The position numbers and the translations under genes were made by a program. Of a stretch of 64,000 nt of DNA, positions 1 through 13,235 are shown one piece after another. Position 1 is the stretch's first letter; each line of letters begins with the position of its first letter. Source of the DNA: Thamnaconus septentrionalis (taxonomy: Eukaryota > Chordata > Actinopteri > Tetraodontiformes > Monacanthidae); NCBI GenBank assembly GCA_009823395.1, contig CM020514.1, positions 7,152,466 through 7,216,465 on the forward strand. The letters are read 5' to 3'. Below the pieces are notes generated by a model. The model was not told the origin of the DNA. It saw only the letters and a program-made list of their open reading frames with translations, and did not search any database.

Positions 1-2659
1 ACAACGAGCCACCGGCGAGACGACTCCAGCTGCCTTCACACACGGGGCTGTAAATGCTATTTGACAGTTTGAGGCACACCTACCCAAAGCTATTCTGCCT
101 GACCTTATGCAGGGCCACGCTCATTTCCAGCAGTTATTCTTTTTTTTTCTCCACGTCAACTTGGGAATTCGATATCTCGGGCCAAAGTCTTGGCACGGCG
201 ATGATGAGGTCCTGCCAGCTTAAATGGCACCAGTTCAAAGGATCACCAGCAGAATCTTTCTCTCTTTTTTTTTTTTTTTTTTTTCACACGCGCACATTTT
301 CAAATGTCGCTCGCTCGCATCGAGGCCCTCGTGTCTCGCCTGCAACAAAGCATGAGCTCATCCGCAGCTGGGCCAACAAGGGGGAGGCGACTATAAATGC
401 AGGCACTTAACAGAGGATTTAAAACAGTGAGGTCATGCCTCCGGGCCACGCTTGCTCATCCTGATTTGTGTCCAAAAAAGACAGGAGCAGGAAAGAGAAG
501 GATTTTTTTTTTTTTTTTCCGGGAAGGCAGGTGTCCTCAGAGGGCCCTTCTTTACGCCTCCCACAGGAAGACTGCCGGATTAGCGGCGAAATGCGGCGCG
601 GCCACGCCGCACAGTGACGCAACGCGCTGCTCGGAGGAACAGTCGGACAAAAAAAAACAAGAAGAGCTTCAGCCGAATCAAATGAGCGCTTTGAAACCTT
701 TGCCTTAACGATGGAACGTCTTCCAGGGTTTCTAGGAAATACGTGGAAAGCTTCCAGGTGCTGTTGTGCAACGTAAAGGAAGGGAAAACATGCGTTGCGA
801 CCCCAATATGTCTGCACATCATCATCCGTTCTGCAAATTCTTTCCGAAATGGGCCGCGAGCCACGCTTGCCGCTTTTTCTGGCTCAATATTTTCAGTTTT
901 GTTGACACCCACTCAACCCTGTCAAAGTAAGTTATTAAAGACGGATGATGCGGCGATTATAAATGCCAAATGTCTCACGGTATTTGGGTTTGCAATTAGT
1001 TTGGGCTGTTGCTCATTTGAATTCAGTGTCGCGCCTCCATTGCTTGGAAGAAGAACTCCTCGGCCTCTGCGCCTCGGATTCCGTCCGCTTTCCAAATCTG
1101 CTCCCAAGAAATCCAGCGGCTTAATACAGGATAATTTACTGGGATTCCAACCAGATGAGAAAAGTCGTGACAGACACACTTGCAAAACATGAACACAAAC
1201 AACACGAACCTTGCAGATCTGCTCATCAAGGACACAGGCTGACTGATAATGGCCTCAGCTCCAGACTTGAGCGCTGGTGCAGAGCCAGAGAATATTTTTC
1301 GACCTGCAGCCTGCAAGCAGAGCCACACCGGCAGTTTGAAACATTACATCACCCCACTTAAAAAAAATCATGCTGGGTTATTTCTATTGCTCCCGCCCGC
1401 CTCTCAAAAAAAAAAAAAAGAAAAAAAAAGCCAATCTCAGTGGAATCAATGTTGTGAGCAACATATTTTTAAAACTGGTCACTGACTTGTGCCTCCGCAG
1501 GAAGAAAGTAATGGATGTGGTGGGGGACGGAGGGAGGGAGGGAGAGAGGGACGACAACGCAGCTGTAACAAGTGCAGCTTTCCTGGAACTCAGCTGCGGC
1601 AAAGGTAATTATCGACACTGCAGCCTTTACATTTTTGCAGGGTGACGCTCTCTAGCGGGCTGGACCTGCACTCGACAGGCGATGGACGTGAAAGCAACTG
1701 CAAAGCAAAACACATTTTCCCTTTGCGTCTTAGACGTGTTGGACGAATACAACCGGTTGAGTGCATTACAACACGATACCTGTTTTCATAGGTCGCTATG
1801 CAGATCCCACGAAAATTTGGATATTGTTAGTGGAATATACGGGAATAAGAAGGGCAAGAATGTATAGTCACATTCAGTGCCGATTGGGATTACTCCATAA
1901 AAGTAATCCAACTACTGATTACTCCTTAAAAGTAATCTAATTGCTTCTTTAACGACTTTGTTTTAGTATTCAATTACTTATTACTGATCACTTTAGTTAA
2001 AAAAGATAAAGTAACAGTTGTTCAGTGCTTCGGAATGAACCTCATTAAAGTGTAAAATTTAGCAATTGCAAATATTGCCTCTGTCCTCTTAACATGAAAG
2101 AATGTTTTGCTCTCTGAACACAAACTGCACATTTCACAGAACAAACTCTGCACTGGTGCCTTTTGCACTGCCCATATTGCTAAAATAACAAAAAAAAACA
2201 AATTGCTTTCGGTTGTTTTTCTAAATATTGTGGACTTTTGTGGATAATAAGACATCTTCAGCTTGGAAAATATTTTGGAAAAGTAGCCGACTCGTTTTAC
2301 TGACTCGTTAATTATGATAAAATTATCAGTTTTGCCACAGTAATCCCGTTACATTACTCCGTTATTAAAAAAAAAAAAAAGTAGCTTGATTACAGTAGTG
2401 GATTATTTAGTAATAGATTACTCGCCAACACTGGTCACATTAAGTGAGTTAATTAGCAGTTTACATTTTCACATCTTTCAGCTTCCTTCTACAACTGATG
2501 CTTTTTTTTTTTGGAGCTTTCACATGTTTGGAAGTGGGGATTGGTTCAGACAGCAGTGCCAACAATTTGCTGGGTGGGTTAGAGCTAATCACAAAAAGTC
2601 GAAAAAGAAAATATACCAAGATACAGTTGCCCTTTTCAAGTCCCCATCGGGGCTTATGA
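1..2659. other. non-coding region beyond slc49a4
   Basis: The six-frame open stretches are short and resemble no family I know. The sequence has poly(T)/poly(A) runs (260-285, 506-519, 1407-1429), a GGGA repeat (1531-1550) and the hAT-type MITE at 1875-2433. Around 2460-2600 is a decayed copy of the family that elsewhere carries the GTGATGTCAC palindrome. Confidence 0.5.
1875..2433. mobile_element. hAT-type non-autonomous element (MITE), 559 bp
   Basis: The ends are CAGTGCCGATTGGGATTACT and AGATTACTCGCCAACACTG, imperfect inverted repeats starting CAGTG. It is flanked on both sides by the identical 8-bp sequence GTCACATT (1867-1874 and 2434-2441), the duplication length typical of hAT transposition. 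The interior is A/T-rich with repeated AGTAATC-like words and has no transposase. Confidence 0.85.
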
Positions 2660-2685
2660 AAAACACAGCGGTTATTGCAATAATG

Positions 2686-2691
2686 TTTATT
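2686..2691 (-). terminator. slc49a4: candidate poly(A) signal of slc49a4
   Basis: AATAAA on the minus strand, about 1.85 kb past the stop. It is followed in transcript direction by a T/G-rich stretch around 2660-2672. It is the first canonical hexamer I see after the stop, but there is no transcript evidence. Confidence 0.35.
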
Positions 2692-3381
2692 AGAATAAGG
2701 TGCTGGGAATATTCAACAGTCACAGCTCTTTGTTTTACCTTCCCCCCGACATGAAGGACATTTAAAACCCATGACAGTCCACGAAGCCACACCGTGCAAC
2801 ATGAGAACATGACCCTCGACAACACAGACGACACAGTCACAGTGTGGAAGAGGGGGAGGCAGGATGCACTGCACCTGGGCATGTAAGGCAACACGTTAAA
2901 TAGGTGAAAAATCTATTATTATTTTTTCTTTGTACAAGGAGGTAAAAAGAACAATAATCTTTTTTTTTTTTTTTAAGGAAAAGAAAAGCACCAGGAAACA
3001 CACAACAGAGCTTCTATAAGGGAAAACGCATGAGAACACGTAAGACAGCTGCTGTGCAGGAAACAGTCACAAAAAAGGAATCGAGTTAGAGGGGGAAAAA
3101 ATACCCCTAACAGATGTTTTTCATTTGCTTCTATGCGGTTACATCCCTCCAGGTCTGCAGCTTTTGTTTTGTTTTGGGTTTTTCTTTTCTTCACAGAACC
3201 AGTTTTATCAGCGAGGAAATCCATGAAAATGGCAACATGCCTTTGTTCATCCCTTAAGGTTCCTTTTTTGTCAGTGTTGTCCGCGCAGAGACATCTGCTG
3301 GTAGTTTGGAGGAGCAGCAAAACAAGAAAGACCCCCGTGCATGCATGAACGCTAACTAGGTGCCCCCAGGTTCCAAGTTAA

Positions 3382-3744
3382 AGGTCCTGTATTATGTCAA
3401 ATTCCCTTTAATAGTTTCTAACGATAAGTTCTCTAGTTTGTAGTTTGTCAGTTAACTGTCAGTTAACTGTCAGTTAACACATGGTTCTAGATGGCAACCC
3501 CTTCATGATGTCACAAAGGGTAAGAGTACATCTCAGTGACCACATCTGCAACCAGTTGTTGGCTCCTCCCCCTGAGAGTGACTTTTTTTGTGGAAAGTCC
3601 AACAATGTATCAGATTTAGCCAGAAGCTAAAACCCAGTATTTTAGCTGAATGCTATAAACAGAGAACTAAATACAATTATTCAAGTTAGGCTGATCCACA
3701 GGAGTCTGGGATGAAGCTCTCAAAATAGGCAGAACATGGGGCCC
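3382..3744. mobile_element. TTAA-flanked MITE-like element with CRE-like palindrome
   Basis: It begins AGGTCCTGTATTATG, ends AACATGGGGCCC, and is flanked on both sides by TTAA (3378-3381, 3745-3748). That would fit a piggyBac-type duplication, but the terminal inverted repeat is weak. It contains TGATGTCACAAAG (3506-3518), shared with many related relics in this window. Confidence 0.45.
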
Positions 3745-4543
3745 TTAATCTGAGTGAGAACTGTGTGACTGCTGATTCGTTTTTAGTAAAAGGTGGTTGC
3801 AGAGGAAAATATTTTCACCAATATTTTGAAAGACTATTCTGTTAAAAAAAACAAACACCGAAAACTTACACTTAAGTTACAGTAAAAACTATTCCCTTAG
3901 AAGCTCACTAAATTAACCATAAATAAACTGGACAATGTCTGAAATGTCAAGTCATCCTTGTTCAACTGTGTCAACTTTTACCCCACTTTAAAAGTTCATT
4001 GGCTGGGGTCAATAAAGAGATTGCACACAAGTTTAACCGAGCCTATTGTCAATGACCAGCTTGGTCATCCATCATAGGAGGCCAAAAAAATCACAGAATA
4101 CCTCAGAGAAAGGCAGACAAACAGGTCAAAATGTCCCTCTTAAATCCCCCGTCGTGGCTGAAGGTGGGAAGTGAGTCCGGCGGCCACAGGGGGGCGACAC
4201 CTGGACCGACTTTTAGCATAATTTCATCTGTCAACAACCACGAGACAGTTCGTTGTGCAGCTTCCACCGATGAGACGTAAACGTATGTTCAAAAACAAAC
4301 AAACAATGATTGACAGTTAAACACACACAAAAAAAACAACAATCAGGTAAACGTTGGCGTCCAGTCTCCCGCTGGATCTTCTCAGCAGCCCATCACAGCT
4401 GTTACAACCGTTATTTACATTTTATAAACATCGTCTAATAAAATAGCCGTCAGTTGGCACGTCCCTTTTTTTTTTTTCCTCCACGTTGGCTGTGCAAGTA
4501 GAAACGCTCCAGTCCTTATTGTTCTCGTTTCAGTCCCTCCGCA

Positions 4544-4659
4544 TCACACGGAGACAAAGACGTCCACGTAGAGGCGGTCGTACGACTCCCTGAAGAAGAG
4601 GATGAGGACCAGGCTGAAGAGGCAGGAGCCGGTGAGGCACCAGTTCAGCCAAGACAGAT
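4544..4659 (-). CDS. slc49a4: slc49a4 exon 9 (C-terminus and stop)
   Basis: 116 nt ending with TGA (4546-4544). It encodes [20 protein letters not shown] then [17 protein letters not shown], the conserved C-terminal tail of SLC49A4. The acceptor is CATTCAG. Confidence 0.96.
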
Positions 4660-7600
4660 CTGAATGAGAGGGGAGAGACAAAGAGACGTGTTCAGGTTGG
4701 GATCTTCCAAGTCTGAGAATCTCGCTCGTCCATCTTGCCAACCTCTAACAGGAAACACTTCCTATTCAACTGAAGGTCCGAGAGGAAATACGGGCAGTCA
4801 CCACAGTGGCCCAGCTGAGGCCGTGGAGATTAGCGTGGACGCTAGACACTTGCGGCTGGATGACTTTTTTTTTTTTTTTTAGTATTTTGCTTACATTAAA
4901 CCAAGAACAAAGCACCTTCCGTGGGCTCTTCACCCGATGGATACATGAGATAAATCCAGAGGGTTTGGGAAACGTTCCAATCTTTGCACAGCGGCTTCAG
5001 TTTAGGGTCAAGATTTTTCAAAGAGAGGGGCACTGTGAGCTGAGATGCTCTATCCCAGCAATTAGAGATAAACAGAAGCGACCAAACAGGGGTTGCAGCA
5101 CCGCCTACTGGACACTTATGCTAACATACTAAATAAATGATGATAAATGATTTTATTCTTTATTTAAGAGATAATAGCAATACTTAAATGTTGCCTCTGC
5201 GATATGCAAAATCATGTGCATTACTAACAACACAAAACAGCATTATATAATGTAACAACAACTAACAGGTAGTCACAGCAACAGCTGTGACTTAAATGGG
5301 TTTATTCTCTGGAATGAACTTGCAGTCTGCCCTGTGTCTGAACATACACAGGTACAGTAAGTTGCTTGTCTGATGTAGTGTAACTGCTGTAAGACAGTCA
5401 ATGTGTACCGACAGCTTAATTAGAATCCTTTGTTTGCGCGCTTTTGCTCCTCTTTAGGTGACATCAGTGGCCGGTCCCTCCACTCTTCCACCATCCCGGC
5501 TGCTGAGACTTCGAGAAAACTGAGGTGACCCCAATTAATTCCCGCCTACCGTGGCGAAGCGGGTGCCTATTTGTCCAGCGAAAAGCATGACGCAGCAACA
5601 GCCCTGAGACAGCAGAACCGGCTCCCGAGCCGTCAAGGCTCATAGTGAGCCGGGGATCATTTAATAGTATTGACTATAGTCTTCCCGTCGTCATTGACCC
5701 TGACTTGAACCCCCCAAAAACACAATGCAGAACGAGGTGTTCCATTTCCTCTGTTGTGTTCAGGCTCCATTAGGCACAAGGAGAGGTGTTCAGGCTGTTG
5801 GCGATGACGCTCAATCTGGTTGAAGGAGGGCAGAGGGGGGATGAGGCGGGTGCGGCAGGGCTGGAAACCACAGGAGCTTCAACTCCAACTCAACGTCCAT
5901 TTTGGAGACTTCAAAAAAACTTGCAACCAAGTAGTAAGGCTGTGTTCAAACTGCAGGCGAATCTGATTCAAATCAGATTCCTTCTCAAATCTGATTTTTA
6001 GGGCTGACTGTCCACACTGTTTTTAGCAAGTGCCCAAATGGGATCTGGCTTTATTTAGACTGGACCACATTACAGACCCATCTTGACAGGTTGCTGTAGC
6101 AACGACGTCAGAGCGGAGGCGGCGTCCAGCATAGCGTGTAGTGTGTGACGTCATATCATTGTGAGAGCGGCACTTGTTGCAATCTGGATGGGCTAAAAAT
6201 CGGATTTTGGCTGGCAGTCGGAACGTGGCCTAAATCATCAGTGCTGGTCACGAAATACAAAATAAGTAAAAGTATTATTCGGGGCTAAGAGGTGAAAGCA
6301 AAAGATGCACATCGGGGTGGGGAGGGTGGCGGGGAAGATGCTCGAGATGGAGCTGAGGGTTTTCGTTTGAAGGGAGGCTTGTCCAGGCTCCCGAGCGGCC
6401 TCATTAATCAGGAGTGTGCGGCGCGGACAGCAATTGACCCGGCGTGGAGGCGGGTTAATGGAGTTGTGTTTATCTAACCTGCCATCTCCTCCGAGGGAGG
6501 CCGCCGCGGCTTCTCACACACGTCCACGGGAGGGATCGGCCGTTCAGAGAAGCCCAGCGGGAATGTGTGTGTGTGTGTGTGTGTTTGTTAGGCCCGCGGC
6601 TGCTAATGAGGGACTGGCTAATTGCGTAACTTAATCCGGAAGTGTTTTGAATATGAACAAGCAGGTGATACCTGAGGACGCTTCAGGAGCAAAGTGCGGA
6701 GGGAAACCCAGTCAGAGGTGATGGAGGAAGAAGGTTGGAATGAACGACGTGAGAGGAGGGAGGCAGAAGTCGCTTCTGATCCAAATCGTGACTCGCACAC
6801 TGATCGAAAGACCTCTGATCACCAGTGAACGGAATAGTTTAGGTGTCAACCAAAATCTACTTTGCCTGTGTTTGTAAGTTATATGAATGTACTGTTAAAA
6901 ATGCCAATAAATGTATGCAGCCTGACGTTGAACTTCCCAATAAATGTGTTTTTCAGAATTCAGGTGGTGAAAAATCTCTTAGTGATGTCATAGACGGCAC
7001 CGATTTCTCACTAAAACATTGTTTTTGTGCCACCCCTAAGACGTAGAAGGCAGGAAGCTCACAAGAAGCATTTCAGCAGACGGCTATAAACAAAGGGCTA
7101 AATGCTTTCTGGAAGAACGGCGCCCTTAAAATTTTTTACTCAATCCCAATTACAATCGTTAAATATTTGCCAGAGAATTTTCTTTGTTTGAAAAAAGGTT
7201 CAACACAGAGGCACTCCAACAAATGGAAATGATGTTTCTCTTTGTTAATAAGAAGAGAAAAAAAAGAGAATATGTTGTTGCGCTTTTGTGGATGTGTTGC
7301 AAGGGACGTCATCCTCCTGAAACATCCAATTCAGCACGTGCAACTCGTGGGTAAAAGCTGTCGACTGCTTGATCAAATTATTTTTTTTTATTATGATGAT
7401 TATTTTTCAACAGAAGAGAATGGCGGAGGGAGGCGATGAGAGGGGAGGAGCCCCGGGGTCGGGCTTCGAGTGAGCCGTAACGTTTGGACGTGAGACACCG
7501 AGGACCCGTCCATCAATCACCGCTGCCATTTACTAACGACGGGTTTCAATGTGACAGTTTGATCGGTTCGGAGGGCGTCGGCGCGAACGTCGACCTGTTC

Positions 7601-10600
7601 ATCACATTAGCGTCGCCGGCAGACGTCTTCTGGCCCCAATCAGTCTTAATTGCGGCGCTGCATCTCGGCTCTCCTTCACGCGCTCTTCGGCGGAGTACAC
7701 CCGCCGCCCGTTCCCGCCCGGTCGAACCTTAGCTCGCGCGTAAAGGAGGACGTGCGTGCCGCAACGAGTCCTCGTTTAAATAAGGCGATAGAAAAAACAG
7801 CAGCGAGTCTCCCAGGAACGAGCGGAAGGGAAGGAGTCGTTCGCGTTCGCGTAAACACCCACGCTCTTCTTCACAGACGGTTGGGAAAAGTGAGACAGCA
7901 AAGGCGTCTTCCCCTCAGATGAGACACTTTAGAAAAAAGTTTGGCAGAAGAAGAAAAAAAAAAACTTTTTGGGGACAAAGAAAATTGCAGTAATTGTGCC
8001 TCTCCCCACCCCTCCCCCGATGAAGCACATTCACAGGATGAACCGAGAGTTGAAGCCTTCTCTCCCCGGCTTCCTCCTCCTCCTCCTCACCCTCTTCCTC
8101 ACCCACCAAAAGACATGTGAGGCTCTTTTGCATTCCAATACGGCTGCTTTGTACCCACTCACCATGCTTGATGAGGAAACAAACAAACAGGAAATGAAAG
8201 TAGAGGGAGAAATGGAAACAAGGCGAGCTGTGAAGTTCACTTCAAGTTTCACCGACGTGCTCTAGTACTTATCTTTTGGAGAAAAAAAATTTTGACAACA
8301 AAAATAAAGAGGTCAGGTGGGTTCCCACCGAACCGAGACACTTGCCGCATGGATATTAAAATGGACCAGGGGGCCACATTCATAAAGTCCCCTCACTCGC
8401 AGCGGAAAAGGGAGCCGTGACTCGGGCAGCCGGCAGCCGAATGGGGAGAAGCGCTAAAGCGAACCGTAAACTGGAAATAGATGGAAATCTTTAAAGGCCG
8501 GCGTTGCCAATTTTCAATATCAGGAGGCAAAAATGACTTTGAAAAGACGCGCCCTCATGCACAATTCATCAGCTATGAAGGTTGCGCGTTATTTACCGCA
8601 TCCATTATGGAAGTACGGAGAGGAAATTAAAGTAATGAGACAACCCCCTAGAATACATCCTGGGGATTTACATAATAATCAAATTAATCTTAGCGGGGGG
8701 CGGGAGGGGGCGTCTTCTGGAGAAGAGAACAGAAAGATCTGCAAATAGGACATTTCACCCGGGCCATTACAGAAAATTGAAGGGTTTAAAGGTCCCGCAT
8801 TACATAAAATTCACTGTACTTCTGTTTGCACTGGTGTTTCCTAACAATAATATACGTCTTTATCCTGTCAGGAGTGAGGGAGCGTCCGTCCTTTTCTCCA
8901 TTTGCTTGCGGCACTTTTCAAAGGGTGTGTCACTAAAAACACAAAGGGCACTAATTTCTTGTTCATGCTTCCCTTCCAAACAAGTGGATGCACCAGTTTT
9001 AAATATGCTGCTTTGTGGGTGTTTTTTTTTTTTTTTTTTTGGACAACCCATTTTCGACTCTTGGATGAAAAATAAAAATGTAGGCCTTGAATATAAAAGG
9101 GACTTTTTTTGTGAAAGTAAAAATGTGAGGACATATGCATGCAACGGTTACATACAGTTCATTTGAGGTAACTTTCTCAGAGAAAACAGGACCGGACAAA
9201 GCTGACAAGTTTCTGTCCTAGGATTAGCGTTGGCCTTGAGAAGGAGTTCACCGCGGGTGATGGCACAAAACATATCCTTGGATAAAGTTGTTTTGAGGTA
9301 TTCATAAGTCCGATTTGATCAGTATTTTGTGCACTTCCCACCTCTGCTCTTCGCCTACTGCAGCGAGAACCAAACTGAACTTTGCGGCCTGGAAACCTTA
9401 TCATTTCAAACTTTGCAACCGCCACGCTAACAATACTGCCACCACCCTCATGCGGAACACATTGTCACCCAAAGCTGTCGAGTACAACCAATTTGGCAAG
9501 CGGCAAATCCACTGGACAGGGTGGGATTACCAGCTTTGCTCTGGGGAACCTGAGTAATGAGGAAGTGGCAACAGTCATTTTATTTTTATTTTTTTTACCT
9601 TCCCTAGCCAGATTAATCCAATCCAGAGGATTTAAACCTGTGATCTTCTGCTCTTTGAACCGGCTCGATCTTTGGTGGCAGCGCAGCCCTCAGCTGGTGA
9701 CTGGCAAGCTGGCGGTAAAACGTCTACGTCGCGCCTTCGGCAGTCGGAGCTCCAACTCCGCCAGGCGGCTTTCGGGCGAGAAAAGGAGCAAAGATCATCT
9801 TGGCTTGATGTTTTCTCCAGCTGTCGCACCGGCCTTGTCGGGATCCATCTCGGCACTTCAACGCCGCCCACACTCGGGTACATGGGCACCAAGCAGTTAG
9901 TCAGTCAGTCAGTCGGTGTGGCGGAGAGGAAGTATTGAGCTGTGGCTGCACCATGCATTCTTTATGAGGGTCTGACACATGTGATTGTCAGTGTGTGAGC
10001 CAGTAGCAGCTTTATCCACTAACACCTGTCCTACTGCTGTCTCATTTATGTTTCATGTCCATGCCAACATTGTCCCAGTTCACATACAGGTCAGTAAAGC
10101 TGCACATGAATCCTCGTGACTCTAAAAATATTCTCATTATTTGATTTTTCTTTTTTTTTGTTTGGGATTGTTTCAGTCGTTCGACGAAGAAAGAAGAAGC
10201 GATCGTTGGGCATCTTGCGGTGGAACATTTCAGCGACTAAAAGGCCCAAACTGTCCCCTCAGGATATCTGAATTCAAGCTGATGTGTTCGGAATGAATAA
10301 TGTGATTCTCAGGTATTCCGCACTCACGGACCCATAATAGACCCACAATGTGGCCAAGCGGGGCGAAAAGAAATCCCAGCCAATCTCGGACGTGCTTGTT
10401 GTGCGCGGTGGACCTCGACTGATTCCAGGCCGGACCGCTGCACCGCCTTAATTAACTGCGCCCCTATCTAATTGCCTGCGGGGCAGCAGGCAGTTTATTC
10501 TAAGTGCTGTGGCGCTGCCCCCTGAAATAAAACACCTATACAAAAGCACGAGGGCTCGTTCTCAGTTTTGTCTCGTGAGTTAACCCGGCCGCGCAGGGCA

Positions 10601-13193
10601 AAGCGGAAGCTGTCGAGTGATGCAAGACGTGCCGATAGGTTAAACCATTGGTGGGATCAATAATTCCAAAATATCCCTTGATGCACAATGATTTGACACG
10701 TTCATTACATGGATGAATTCATTCCTTGGGAAACAAATGAGGATACAGAGCCTGCTTGTTTGTTGTTTTTTTTACGCACCATCTCTAGTGCCTCTTCACA
10801 GCCAATCGACACGTGGAGAAGCAAGACGTGAATGACGGACAACACTTTGTGCAAGAGGCCTCTTTTCAGCTGCACCGTTAGATTAACTGAAACAAAGCTG
10901 CACTACAGGTGCTACTATACACGCGGTTTATGATAACACGTTGTTTTAATGTGCTTTTTACAATCAAAAGGGAAAACCAACAGATCTCTCCGGACAAAGG
11001 AAAATTGCTCCAGTATGAAAAAACCTTGAGCAGACCCAGACGGTCCTGAGCCACTTCACCATGCAAATTGGCCGCGTGCGCTAAGTTTTCCCCGGAGATT
11101 CATTTTAAGCCGCTGGCGCATTTCGTCAACGTTCTTCAATCCTGCGCGGCACTGTTGCACTGGCTTCAACTTCCATCTACCTACAAATGAAACCTATTAA
11201 AAATGCATTAAATGGAAAAAAACAAAAAAACAAAAAAAAAAACCTGATGGGATCGTGACGGAACTGATGAGTAAACAGATGGAAAAGCTGAACACACAGC
11301 AAGCTGACCCTCCCACCCCCAGCCCTGAGATTTCTCTGAGGGCGGAATAAAAAGAAGGAGGGAAAAAAACCTTCCTGTTTGTTGCATATGTATGTGGGTA
11401 GGTGTTGGGGAAATGTTGCTGTGTCACTGGCTGCCCGGGTCAGACAAGAATCATACCAACCAGCGCCGGCGTGACAAGCCAGAAGGCAGAACAAGATGCA
11501 GCTGTCAGGCAGCGAGCTTCCAGTCGTCTCCGGGCAATCAGTGGGGAATCAGCAGGGGGGAGGAGGAGGAGGAGGAGGAGGAGGAGGAGGATCATGTGTG
11601 AATAGTTATAAAGATTGAAAGTGGCTCTGTTCTTCTTCTCCTTCTTCTTCTTGAATAAGAGCGGCAATTAAATGTTTTTCAAAATCTTCTTCTTCTCCTT
11701 CTTCTTCTTCTCCTTCTTCGATGCGGTCACTCTTGTCTCGGGGCGGGTTAATGAAGCCGCGCAGGACAGGCGTGTTGTGATTTTTGCCTTCACGCTGAAG
11801 CACCGCAGGCAGCAGGAGAGAACCTGACGGCATCTCTCGACGGATGATATGAATTCAGTCAAACAAACCGTCGGGCAGCTGACTGAGAGATAAATCGGCG
11901 GCTAAATTGCAGCCCCCACCCCTTTTCTTTCATTCTCTCTTTCGTCTCTTTGTGCTCAACGTTTCAGTTTCACCGCAACCCAATTTTCCCTCGACGTCCA
12001 CATTTTATCTGCAGCTTCTGCGGTGCCGGGGATTGATTTTTTTTTTTTTTTTTTTTTTTTTTGGGCAAACAATGGCGGCCTCAGCCGCGCGGGTTGCGCA
12101 GGAGCTTCTCAAGGAATTCACACTTTGTCATTGACGGTAATAAGAAGTTAAAAAAAAAAGAAGACACATTTTCGACGCCGCAAGTCGTGGCGGGCATGCT
12201 AAAAAGGATCGGGCAGGCGCCATTATGAATCGGTTATCACAGGTATATATAAGTTTTCGGAGTGTAGCTGCAGGAAGCCCATAATGTGCTCGCTGCTGTG
12301 GCAGAGGGCGAGGTGTGCGTCGCACGCGCACCAGCGGAAGCGTCTTATATTGAGCGTCGCAATCTTATTATATTCGTCTGCGTGAACATGAAAAAAAAAG
12401 CCCAGACTCGCCATATAAAATGTCAAAGTCAAAAAAACCCAGATACAAATCATGCGGAAGTTTCAGAAGGAAGTATTTGATGTCGAGAATACAAACAAAT
12501 AAAGGCCCGAGGCCGCCGCCGACTCACCTGAGCAGTAGAAGGAGAGGAAGACGAGCAGGAGGCCCATGAAGAGGTTCTGCAGGAAAGTGACCACCCCGCA
12601 GGTGATGCCTTCAGGGACCGGGTAGACCGTCTCGATGAAGAGCTCGAAGAATATCGGCACGCTGCTGTTGATGAAGATGCCCAGCAGGATGCAGGACGTG
12701 TAGAGGATGGCTGCAAAGTCAGAGGCAAAGCGAAGAAGAAAAAACGAAGATCAGTTTGAGGAGACGCGTTAAGAGTTTGGTGGCATCGGTAAAAGTTAGC
12801 GAAACATACTTCTTTCTCTTCTGCTTTAACAGTGGGAACTACGCAGTCTGCACCGCAGCTTAATTCTCAGCTTTTACGCCACGTTCAAATCTAATTCCTG
12901 ACCCGCTGATGCTCTCCAGGTAAACATCGCGTCTCGTCGGGCCTCAGCGGAGGCTAAAAATTGATGCCGTCCACATTGTTGGCTGTCGCCCGTTTAATTT
13001 AGCAGATGAAGTGCATCCCGACGGAACCGCTGTATACACGAGTGAATCCAATTTCATCTTCACATTCGAAACCCATATTCGGGATTGGATGTGTGCAATT
13101 CAATTTGCTTGCGCCATTTGATGCTACTTGCCCTCATCAAGTGTCTATGTGCGTGAGACATTTAGACTTGTGGGGAAAATTAGGAAAACAAGT

Positions 13194-13235
<42 letters not shown>

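Larger units (their letters stand above)
2660..4543 (-). other. slc49a4: probable 3'UTR of slc49a4
   Basis: No coding exon is recognisable here. If the hexamer at 2686-2691 is used, this is a 1.9-kb 3'UTR. It contains a TTAA-flanked MITE-like insertion (3382-3744), an imperfect triple GTCAGTTAACT repeat near 3446-3478 and several A/T runs. Confidence 0.35.
4660..12527 (-). other. slc49a4: slc49a4 intron 8
   Basis: 7.9 kb without a recognisable exon. It contains a Harbinger-like MITE (5938-6230), a palindrome-family relic around 6850-7120, a related start (TTTAAAGGTCCCGCATTA) near 8784, (TG)n near 6563-6584, and the GGA and TTC repeats of 11560-11725. The rest is mixed sequence in which I see no feature. 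Confidence 0.6.
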
